A DNA stretch of 62,672 nt from DASPFV01 sp035620975. Lineage in GTDB: Bacteria > Acidobacteriota > Vicinamibacteria > Vicinamibacterales > 2-12-FULL-66-21. Below, one piece after another: positions 26,473-33,611 of this stretch. The position numbers were made by a program, and so were the translations under genes. Location: contig DASPFV010000036.1 in NCBI GenBank assembly GCA_035620975.1, positions 1-62,672 on the forward strand, given 5' to 3'. Positions within the stretch are counted from its first letter, which is position 1. Each line of letters begins with the position of its first letter. The notes under the pieces are model-generated. The model was not told the origin of the DNA. It made no database searches and worked only from the letters and a program-made list of their open reading frames with translations.

Positions 26473-27564
26473 ATGCGGCCGGCGAGAAGGATTCTCCACA
26501 TCGACATGGACGCGTTCTACGCGTCCGTGGAGCAGCGCGACAATCCGGCGCTGCGCGGCCGGCCGGTGGCAGTCGGCGGCGACCCCACGGAGCGCGGCGT
26601 CGTCGCGGCGGCGAGCTACGAGGCGCGCGCCTTCGGCGTGCACTCGGCGATGCCGATGTCCCGCGCCGTGCGGCTCTGCCCGTCGCTCGTGATCGTCCGC
26701 CCGGATTTCTCGCGGTACCGCGCGGCGTCGCAGGCGGTCTTCTCGATCTTCCGCTCGGTCACGCCGCTCGTGGAGCCGCTGTCGCTGGACGAGGCGTACC
26801 TCGACGTGACCGGGAACGCCTGGGGAGAGCCGCTGGGGCGCGTCGTGGCGCAGCGGCTCAAGGCCCTGATCTTCGAGGCCACCTCGTTGACGGCCTCGGC
26901 CGGCGTGGCGCCCAACAAGTTCCTGGCGAAGATCGCGTCCGGCTGGAAGAAGCCCGATGGCCTGACCGTGATTGCGCCCGAGCGCGTGGAGAGCTTTCTC
27001 CGGAAGCTGCCGGTGGACGCGCTCTGGGGCGTCGGGCCCGTCACGGCGGCACGGCTGCGGGAGCGGGGAATTCAGAAGCTCGTGGACGTCCGCACGGCCG
27101 ATCCGTCAACTCTGCGCGACGCGGTGGGCAGCCAGGCCGAATGGCTGCTGCAGCTCGCGCACGGCGTCGACGAGCGTGCGGTCGTCCCCGATCGTGCGGC
27201 CAAATCGTGCGGAACGGAGAATACGTTCGTGGAGGACCTCACACGGATCGAAGAGATCCGCGAGGCCATCGTCGGGATGGCGCACGAGGACGCCGCCTGG
27301 CTCGCGCGCAAGGGCCTCGCGTGCCGCACGGTCACGATCAAGGTGCGCTACTCCGACTTCACCACCGTGACCCGGAGCCACACGGATCTGCCGGCCACGA
27401 GCGAGGCCGATCGGCTGGCGGCGCGAGCCGTCGCGCTGCTGGCCCGCACCGAAGCGGGAACGAGGCCGGTGCGGCTCCTGGGCGTCAGCGTGCACAACCT
27501 CGTCGACCGCGCCGAACCGGCGGGCCCGGGCGCGCTGCCGTTCGAAGACGACGGCCGGGCCTGA
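26473..27564 (+). CDS. dinB: DNA polymerase IV (Y-family)
   Basis: A 363-aa translesion polymerase: catalytic HIDMDAFYASVE (D8-type aspartate at the start), SLDEAYLD with the second metal-binding D/E pair, the helix-hairpin-helix LPVDALWGVGPVTAARLRERGI, and the little-finger domain. The tail PGALPFEDD resembles the beta-clamp-binding motif. It allows error-prone bypass of DNA lesions. ATG at 26473 is the conserved family start. It is convergent with the NYN gene. No recognisable LexA box is seen in the 200-bp spacer upstream. Confidence 0.95.
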   Translation: MRPARRILHIDMDAFYASVEQRDNPALRGRPVAVGGDPTERGVVAAASYEARAFGVHSAMPMSRAVRLCPSLVIVRPDFSRYRAASQAVFSIFRSVTPLVEPLSLDEAYLDVTGNAWGEPLGRVVAQRLKALIFEATSLTASAGVAPNKFLAKIASGWKKPDGLTVIAPERVESFLRKLPVDALWGVGPVTAARLRERGIQKLVDVRTADPSTLRDAVGSQAEWLLQLAHGVDERAVVPDRAAKSCGTENTFVEDLTRIEEIREAIVGMAHEDAAWLARKGLACRTVTIKVRYSDFTTVTRSHTDLPATSEADRLAARAVALLARTEAGTRPVRLLGVSVHNLVDRAEPAGPGALPFEDDGRA

Positions 27565-27612
27565 TCCGGCCACGCAGCAGGCCGCCTGGAAACGACGGCC
27601 GGCCCCCTGCTG

Positions 27613-29103
27613 CTATGGCTCGGTGTTGCCGGGGCGCGAACGGCTGCGAGCCGTGCGCGAACGGGAGGGGGTCTTGCGGGCGCGCGTTGCGGACGATGCA
27701 TGGCCGTCCGTCGTCTTGCGCGCGGGGCGCGCCTCTCCGGCGGAACGCCGACGGTTCCGGCCACGGGGCGCCGCGTCGGCTGCTGCGGCCGTCATCGCCT
27801 CGTCGACTTCGATCACCGGCGGGGCCTCGATCTCCTGGACAACGGCGCCATCCACCACGTCGGGATCCATGACCGGCGATGCGCCGGCATCCGCCCATTC
27901 GGGCGACGGGGACACGGCAGCAGCGTCGGCCAGTTCCTCCGGCGCCGCCTCGAGGTTCAGCGTTTGGTCCTGTTGGTCCTCGCCCGCCATCTCGTCAGGC
28001 GCGGCGACCGGCTGCATCACGTTTCCCGGGAACAGCCGGATGACGCCCTGGCGATCGCGTTCGATCCGGAAGAGCCCTTCGCGCTGGCAGGCCCGCATCA
28101 GGTCCACCAGGCTGCCGAATCCGAACCGGCGCTCGTCGAAAGCGGGATCGACGTTGCGAAGGAACTGCTTCGCCTGGCGCACGTACATCGGCCAGCGCGG
28201 GGGATTCTGGGCTGCCTGGAAGAGTCGCCGGACCTCGCGGACGCCGTCAGCCGCGCGGGGTTCGGCGGCAGGCGGGTGCGCGGCTCTGGCCCCGTGGCCG
28301 ACGGATGGCTGCGCGGCCGGCTGGCCGGACTCCACGGCTGCGCCATGGCCGTTCTCGCTGAGCTCGACCAGCACGTTCCGGCCAGCCTCGCGCAGCGTGA
28401 CGTACCCGGCCGAGGCGAGCTTCTGCGCGAAGTCGCGGAAGCTGCCGGCGCCGTAGGTGCGCTCGGAAAACGTGGAATCCAGCTGGAGCAGCGTGCTCTT
28501 CAGCAGACCGAGCTGCGGCGACACCTCGCGGTCCGCCAGCACCTTCAGCGCGCGCCGGACGAGCGGCACGACCTGATCCAGGGGCGCCTGCGTCACGGAG
28601 GCCGCTGGCCGCCCCCGCTCGGGCGCCCGTCGCGACCCCACCAGGTTCTCGTACGCGATGAACTCGTGGCAGTTCCGCTGCATGACCAGGCTGGTGAACG
28701 CGCGGCCGCCGACGACGAAAATCTGCTTGTCGTACTGCTTCAGCTTCTCGACGAGAGTGATGAAATCGCTGTCTCCGCCGACGATCACGTAAGCATTGAT
28801 GTGGCCGTGCGTGAACGCCATCTCGAGAGCGTCCAGCGCCAGGTTGATGTCGGCCCCGTTCTTGTCCCCGCCTGGCGTGAGATTCCGCTGGACGAGCTTG
28901 GTGGCGTGCTGCGTGAGCGAGCGGCTGTAGTCGCCGGCGCGCGTCCAGTCCCCGTAGGCGATCTTGGAGACGACGTCGCCGCGCTCCTTGAGCGCCTCGA
29001 GCACCACCCCGATGTCGAACTGCACGCCGAGCGTGCTCTTGACGCCGATCTCGATGTTGTCGAAATCGATGAATACCGCAATCTTGAGTCGTGTGTCTGC
29101 CAA
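27613..29103 (-). CDS. NYN-domain putative ribonuclease with two OST-HTH (LOTUS) domains
   Basis: A 496-aa protein. The N-terminal NYN (PIN-like) nuclease domain spans about 6-160 with its acidic site (FIDFDN with D13/D15, D85 in KNGADINLALD, D111/D113 in VGGDSDF). Two OST-HTH/LOTUS winged-helix domains follow at about 178-250 and 290-365; these bind RNA, notably G-rich RNA, in eukaryotic relatives. The last ~45 residues are strongly basic (RGRNRRRS to RSRSRPGN) and could bind nucleic acid non-specifically. NYN-LOTUS proteins are predicted RNA-processing or RNA-decay nucleases. A TATAAT at 29150-29155 and AGGGAG before the TTG at 29103 support this start; the longer frame (to 29172) would begin inside the -10 and the GGTTC repeats. 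Confidence 0.9.
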   Translation of the reverse strand: MADTRLKIAVFIDFDNIEIGVKSTLGVQFDIGVVLEALKERGDVVSKIAYGDWTRAGDYSRSLTQHATKLVQRNLTPGGDKNGADINLALDALEMAFTHGHINAYVIVGGDSDFITLVEKLKQYDKQIFVVGGRAFTSLVMQRNCHEFIAYENLVGSRRAPERGRPAASVTQAPLDQVVPLVRRALKVLADREVSPQLGLLKSTLLQLDSTFSERTYGAGSFRDFAQKLASAGYVTLREAGRNVLVELSENGHGAAVESGQPAAQPSVGHGARAAHPPAAEPRAADGVREVRRLFQAAQNPPRWPMYVRQAKQFLRNVDPAFDERRFGFGSLVDLMRACQREGLFRIERDRQGVIRLFPGNVMQPVAAPDEMAGEDQQDQTLNLEAAPEELADAAAVSPSPEWADAGASPVMDPDVVDGAVVQEIEAPPVIEVDEAMTAAAADAAPRGRNRRRSAGEARPARKTTDGHASSATRARKTPSRSRTARSRSRPGNTEP

Positions 29104-29149
29104 AACTCCCTGACTTTCCTTCCCCGAATCCCGGCTGGTTCTGTTTTCC

Positions 29150-29155
29150 ATTATA
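29150..29155 (-). promoter_or_regulatory. -10 element (TATAAT) for the NYN gene
   Basis: Perfect TATAAT on the minus strand, placing the transcript start near 29142 and giving a leader of about 40 nt to the TTG at 29103. Confidence 0.5.
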
Positions 29156-29164
29156 GGGGGTCTC

Positions 29165-29376
29165 GGGTTCAAGGTTCAGGGTTCAGGGTTCAAGGTTCAG
29201 CGTTCAAGGGTTCGGCCGGCATCGCTGCGGAGGCTGAAGAGTCCGCTCAGTTGGTCCACCTCGAGGGCGACATTCAGTCACCTGCGCAGGAATGAAGCCA
29301 CCCGAACCTTGAACCCGGAAACCGGAACCGAACCTTGAACCCGGAACCTCGAACCATGAACCTCGAAACCTGAACC
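29165..29376. repeat. Inverted pair of GGTTCnn heptamer arrays
   Basis: Left array 29165-29214 reads GGTTCAAGGTTCAGGGTTCA-like on the plus strand; the right array 29302-29376 reads the complement (GAACC-rich). The 87-bp centre (29215-29301) is unique sequence. The arrays could fold into a long imperfect hairpin between the NYN and PQQ genes. Confidence 0.8.
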
Positions 29377-29377
29377 G

Positions 29378-30601
29378 TTACCTGGCCCGTACGGCATACG
29401 CATAAATACTGTCCTGATCCCGCAGGAACAGCTTGCCGTCGGCGACGACGGGGTGAGCCCAGGTAGGAAGGCTCCCGGTCTGGAGCTGGAAGCGGCCGTG
29501 CTCGCGGTAGCCGTCCGGGGCCGCTTCGGCAAGCCCGACCACGCCCCGTTCGCTGTAGAGGTACAGCCGATCGTCGGCAAACACGAGCGACCCCTTGCCG
29601 ACGCTGCGGTTCTGCCACGCCACCTTGCCGGTGTCGAAGTGCATGGCCGTCAGGATCGAGCTGTCGAACCCGTAGAGGTGGTCGCCGACGAGCACGGAGC
29701 TGGCATGGTGGTTCCGCATGTCGCGAGTGAAGTACACCTCGCGCGCGCTGACGCCGTTGCCGCTCCGCGACAGTTCGAGGAGCGCGGCGCCGGTCCCGTA
29801 ATCCGACGACAGGAACACGCGGTTGCCGCGGACGATCGGCGTCGCGATATTGGCCGTGCGGTTGGCAACCTTGTCATAGCTCCAGAGCAGCCGGCCGTCG
29901 TCGACGTTCACGGCGAGCGCCCGCTCGCCCGTGAAGAACACCGCCTGCCGCATGCCACCGGTCTCGGCGAGCACGGCGGACGAGTACCCGGGCTCGTCGC
30001 TCTCGCTCCTCCAGATGAGCGAGCCATCCGCCTTGCGCACGGCCACGATCGACGCGCCGCGGCCGCCAGCATTCACCAGGATGCGATCCTGGAGCACGAG
30101 CGGCGACTCGCTCAGCCCCCAGCGGATGTTCGATCCGCCGAACTTCTGCAGCACGTTCAGCGTCCACAGCACTCTGCCGGTGGCCGCCTCCAGCACCGTC
30201 AGATCGCCGCTCGCGCCGTAGGCGTACACGCGATCGGCCTCGACCGTCGGCGTGCCGCGCGGCCCGCTGCCTCGATCGTTCGAGAACCGCCGTCCGTGCG
30301 CAGTCTGCCACAGGGGCTTCCCGCTGGCTGCATCGTACGCCAGCACGTACTCGCGATCGCCCCTGGCGCCGAGCGTGAAGAGCCGCCCGCCCGCGACAGC
30401 AAATGACGAGTATCCTTCGCCGGCGCCCTGCGCCCGCCACGCCAGCGGCGGCCCGCCTGAGGGCCACGTCTTCAGGAGCCCCGTCTCGGCGGCGATGCCG
30501 TCGCGGTTCGGCCCGCGCCACTGCGGCCAGTCGGCTGCCGCAAACGCGGCCACCGCGGAGACCACCAGCGCGCCCGTGAGCACGCCGCCGCGAACGGGCA
30601 C
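29378..30601 (-). CDS. Secreted PQQ-repeat beta-propeller protein
   Basis: A 407-aa protein with a signal-peptide-like N-terminus (PVRGGVLTGALVVSAVAAFAAA, probable cleavage before DWPQWRGP). Several PQQ-like blade motifs follow (YVLAYDAASGKPLWQ, VLEAATGRVLWTL, AVNVDDGRLLWSY, AMHFDTGKVAWQN). The DWPQWRGPNRDG start is the hallmark of a large family of exported eight-bladed propellers; these are scaffold or binding proteins, usually not PQQ dehydrogenases. The frame extends to 30664, but that part is translated from a CCGTGTTC-type repeat, so I prefer the GTG at 30601. Confidence 0.82.
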   Translation of the reverse strand: MPVRGGVLTGALVVSAVAAFAAADWPQWRGPNRDGIAAETGLLKTWPSGGPPLAWRAQGAGEGYSSFAVAGGRLFTLGARGDREYVLAYDAASGKPLWQTAHGRRFSNDRGSGPRGTPTVEADRVYAYGASGDLTVLEAATGRVLWTLNVLQKFGGSNIRWGLSESPLVLQDRILVNAGGRGASIVAVRKADGSLIWRSESDEPGYSSAVLAETGGMRQAVFFTGERALAVNVDDGRLLWSYDKVANRTANIATPIVRGNRVFLSSDYGTGAALLELSRSGNGVSAREVYFTRDMRNHHASSVLVGDHLYGFDSSILTAMHFDTGKVAWQNRSVGKGSLVFADDRLYLYSERGVVGLAEAAPDGYREHGRFQLQTGSLPTWAHPVVADGKLFLRDQDSIYAYAVRAR

Positions 30602-30645
30602 GGACCGGGACACGCCACGGAAGAACACGGACAAACACTGATACT
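30602..30645. repeat. CACGGA-type repeat upstream of the PQQ gene
   Basis: Short run of CACGGAAGAACACGGACAAACAC-like blocks, the reverse complement of the array at 10393-10472. Its presence inside the extended open frame argues against the longer protein start. Confidence 0.6.
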
Positions 30646-30787
30646 GATGGCGAATGGACGACATGGAGCCTCTCTGTTCGATTTCGAGCCCGCCCGGTCC
30701 GGCCGCGGCCCTGGGAGTCCGGCGATGCCCGGCGATGCCCGCGAATGCGAGGTTAAGACGCCGGAAGGGGCCGTCCGGCTCGTCCGC

Positions 30788-31897
30788 TCACTTGAGGAGC
30801 TTCACCGCGGTGATTTCAATACGCGAAACGGGGGTTTCTCCGTTTACCGGCGTCTGCTCGATCGCTTCGACGACGGCGAGGCCGTCGACGACCCGGCCGA
30901 ACACGGTGTACTTGCCGTTCAGGGATGGAGCGTCTCCGGTGACGATGAAGAACGACGTTGTCGCGCTGGCCGGATCGTCCCCCCGCGCCATGGACAGGAT
31001 GCCCTTCACGTGGGGCGTGTCGTTGAATTCGGGGGCCAGCGGCCGCACCAGCTTCTGCTGCTTCTCGGTGAGCGGCCCGCGGCTCGTCAGCGCGCCCGCC
31101 TGGATGACGAACCCGGGCACGACACGGTGGAACGCCGTGCCGTCCAGCACGCCCGCCTGGGCGAGCCGCAGGAAGGCACGGACGTGTTCGGGCGCACGGT
31201 CGGCGAAAAACTCGAGCGTGATCGGCCCGGCCGTGGTCTCGAGCACCGCCCGGTACTGGCCGAGCTGCGCCGGCGCGTGGTCCGCGAAGGGTTCCGGTTC
31301 CGGCGGAGGCGTGTCGCGGATCGTCACCGAACGGATCTCGATGCGCTCGAGCGGTGCGCCGCGGTCGTCCGTGGCAGCCTCCGATATCCGCTGCACGACG
31401 TCGAGCCCCTCGGACACGCGCCCGAAAATGGAGTACTTGCCGTCGAGCGCCGGCTGATCCGTGACGCAGACGAAGAACTGCGCGCCGGCGCTGTCAGGGC
31501 GATTCGGCTGGAGCACCGCGGCGACCGCTCCCCTGGTGTGCTTCTCTGCGCTGATCTCCGCTTTCAGCACGCCGAGGCCGCCAGTGCCGTACAGCTTCGC
31601 CCTGGCCGGATCCTTCGAGATCGGATCGCCGCCCTGAATGATCCCGTGGCGGACGACCCGGTGGAAGATCGTGCCGCCGTAGGCACCCGAGTCCGCCAGC
31701 TTCATGAAGTACGCCACGTGCTTCGGCGCCAGGTCCGGGCGCAAGTCGATCACGAACGTCCCCATCGTCGTCTCCACGACTGCCTGCCTGCCGGGCGTCT
31801 GTTCCCGCGAGAGTGATTCGTTCAGCGGCGCGGGGCGGGATCCGGCGGCTTGGGCCAGCAGCAGTGCGGCGATGACCGGAAACACGTGTCTCTCCAT
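30788..31897 (-). CDS. Tandem cyclophilin-type peptidyl-prolyl isomerase
   Basis: A 369-aa protein with a short hydrophobic export signal (ERHVFPVIAALLLAQAAGS) and two complete cyclophilin domains, about 38-195 and 215-368. Each has the bacterial-type core: TIFHRVVRHGIIQGGD / TAFHRVVPGFVIQAGA, then GAQFFVCVTDQPALDGKYSIFGRV / TSFFIVTGDAPSLNGKYTVFGRV. The catalytic arginine of FHRV is kept in both; the usual Gln of QFF is a Ser in domain 2. It should speed proline isomerisation in the periplasm. Two-domain fusions are unusual; a separate single-domain relative is at 57853. The start has TATAGT 6 nt upstream. Confidence 0.9.
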   Translation of the reverse strand: MERHVFPVIAALLLAQAAGSRPAPLNESLSREQTPGRQAVVETTMGTFVIDLRPDLAPKHVAYFMKLADSGAYGGTIFHRVVRHGIIQGGDPISKDPARAKLYGTGGLGVLKAEISAEKHTRGAVAAVLQPNRPDSAGAQFFVCVTDQPALDGKYSIFGRVSEGLDVVQRISEAATDDRGAPLERIEIRSVTIRDTPPPEPEPFADHAPAQLGQYRAVLETTAGPITLEFFADRAPEHVRAFLRLAQAGVLDGTAFHRVVPGFVIQAGALTSRGPLTEKQQKLVRPLAPEFNDTPHVKGILSMARGDDPASATTSFFIVTGDAPSLNGKYTVFGRVVDGLAVVEAIEQTPVNGETPVSRIEITAVKLLK

Positions 31898-31903
31898 CGC
31901 CCC

Positions 31904-31911
31904 ACTATAAT
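31904..31911. promoter_or_regulatory. Symmetric bidirectional -10 element
   Basis: ACTATAAT reads TATAAT (31906-31911) on the plus strand toward the M28 peptidase and TATAGT (31909-31904) on the minus strand toward the tandem cyclophilin. Distances to the ATGs are 11 nt and 6 nt. The two genes start only 25 bp apart, so one melted bubble may serve both. Confidence 0.6.
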
Positions 31912-31922
31912 CGCGGAAAGAC

Positions 31923-33530
31923 ATGCACGTGTTGAGACGGGGATCGATCGGCGCGCTGGCGTTTGCGATGGCGGGCGCCGTCCTGGCGCAGCCCGCCGTG
32001 GAGCCCGTCGACCTGGCGATGCTGGGCCGGATCCGCGATGAAGGCCTGAACCGATCGCAGGTGATGGATCATCTCGGCTGGCTGGCTGACGTATACGGCC
32101 CGCGGCTGACCGGCAGCCCGGGTATCGCGCAGGCCGGGGACTGGGTGCTGAAGCAGTTTCAGGAATGGAACCTCCGCGATGCGAGGCGCGAGCGCTTTTC
32201 CTTCGGGTGGGGCTGGTCACTCGAACGCTTCAGCGCTCACATCATCGAGCCCCAGGTGCAGCCGATCATCGGCGTGCCGGGCTCCTGGCTGCCCGGAACC
32301 GGGCAGCCCATCATCGCGGACGTGGTGCTGGCGCCGATTACGGCGGAGGCCGACTTCGCGCGGTATCGCGGTCAGCTCGCTGGCAGGATCGTCCTCACGC
32401 AACCGGCTCGCGCCGTCGCGCTGCTCGAAGGCCCGATCGTGTACCGGATGACGGACAAGGACTTCGAGGAGGCCGCAACGGTGCCGCCTGCGCGCGGCCG
32501 CGGCCGGCGCGGCCGCCGGGGCCGGGAGGACCAGGAGTCGGCGGCCGCCTTCCGGCGGCGGGTGCTCGAGTTCTACAGGTCCGAGGGCGTCGTGGCGCTC
32601 TTCGATCGCGGCAGCGACACCTATATGGCGTCGGCGGGCAGCGGCCTGTCGACGCAACAGCAGCGGACCGACGGCGGCACGGTGTTCCCCGGCGTGGAAG
32701 GCTCGCCTCTGGCGCCGCCGGGCGCCGGCCTGCCGGGCGTGACTCTCGCGGTCGAACATTACAACCGCATGGTCCGCATCCTCGAGAAAGGCCTCCGCGT
32801 GCGGGTCGAGCTCGACGTACGGGTCAGGTTCCACGAGGAGGTCACGCCGAACGGCTTCAACCTGCTCGCGGAGATCCCGGGTGCGGATCCACGGCTGCGC
32901 GATGAGATCGTCATCATCGGTGCGCACTTCGACTCCGAGGCGGCCGGAACCGGCGCCACCGACAACGCCGCGGGAAGCGCCGCGGTCATGGAAGCCGCCC
33001 GCATCCTGAAGGCCGTGGACGCGCGGCCGCGCCGCACGCTCCGGTTCGCGCTGTGGGGAGGGGAGGAGCAGGGTCTGCTGGGGTCACGATCCTACGTGCG
33101 GGCACACTTCGGCAACCCCGCCACGATGGCCCTGACGCCCGCCCACCCGAACGTATCGGTCTACTTCAACTCCGACAACGGAGCCGGACGGATCCGGGGG
33201 ATCTGGCTGCAGGGAAATCTCGCGGCGCAGCCGATATTCGAAGCCTGGATGGCGCCGCTGCGCGATCTCGGCGTGGTCGCGACCGGCCCGAGATCCGTGA
33301 CGTCCACAGACCATGTCGCCTTCGACGAGATCGGCCTCCCGGCGTTCCAGTTCATGGTCGATCGACTCGAGTACAGCTCACGGACGCACCACTCCAACAT
33401 GGACACCGTCGACCGCGTACAGCGCGACGACATGATCCAGCACGCAACGGTGCTGGCGGTGTTCGCCTATCAAGCGGCGATGCGCGACGGGAAGTTCCCG
33501 CGCAAGCCGCTGCCGAAGCCGGCGCAGTGA
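31923..33530 (+). CDS. M28-family zinc aminopeptidase with PA domain
   Basis: A 535-aa secreted peptidase: signal-like N-terminus (GSIGALAFAMAGAVLAQPAV), a PA-type insert (about 110-300) that holds an Arg/Gly-rich loop (RGRGRRGRRGRED), and the M28 catalytic core. Zinc ligands and catalytic residues are visible: H in GAHFDSEAAGTGATDN with the D of TDN (about 333-346), the E-E pair in GGEEQGLLGS (about 379), D in YFNSDNGAG and H in SSRTHHSNMDTVD (about 480). It should remove N-terminal residues from extracellular peptides. Divergent from the tandem cyclophilin through a shared -10 element. Confidence 0.92.
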   Translation: MHVLRRGSIGALAFAMAGAVLAQPAVEPVDLAMLGRIRDEGLNRSQVMDHLGWLADVYGPRLTGSPGIAQAGDWVLKQFQEWNLRDARRERFSFGWGWSLERFSAHIIEPQVQPIIGVPGSWLPGTGQPIIADVVLAPITAEADFARYRGQLAGRIVLTQPARAVALLEGPIVYRMTDKDFEEAATVPPARGRGRRGRRGREDQESAAAFRRRVLEFYRSEGVVALFDRGSDTYMASAGSGLSTQQQRTDGGTVFPGVEGSPLAPPGAGLPGVTLAVEHYNRMVRILEKGLRVRVELDVRVRFHEEVTPNGFNLLAEIPGADPRLRDEIVIIGAHFDSEAAGTGATDNAAGSAAVMEAARILKAVDARPRRTLRFALWGGEEQGLLGSRSYVRAHFGNPATMALTPAHPNVSVYFNSDNGAGRIRGIWLQGNLAAQPIFEAWMAPLRDLGVVATGPRSVTSTDHVAFDEIGLPAFQFMVDRLEYSSRTHHSNMDTVDRVQRDDMIQHATVLAVFAYQAAMRDGKFPRKPLPKPAQ

Positions 33531-33611
33531 GGGCCTGCGGGCCGGGCCGCGGGACACGAGAGCGCGCTGGAACGCCCGTGCGGCGGCGCACGCGGGCGAC
33601 GCCCTGACACG

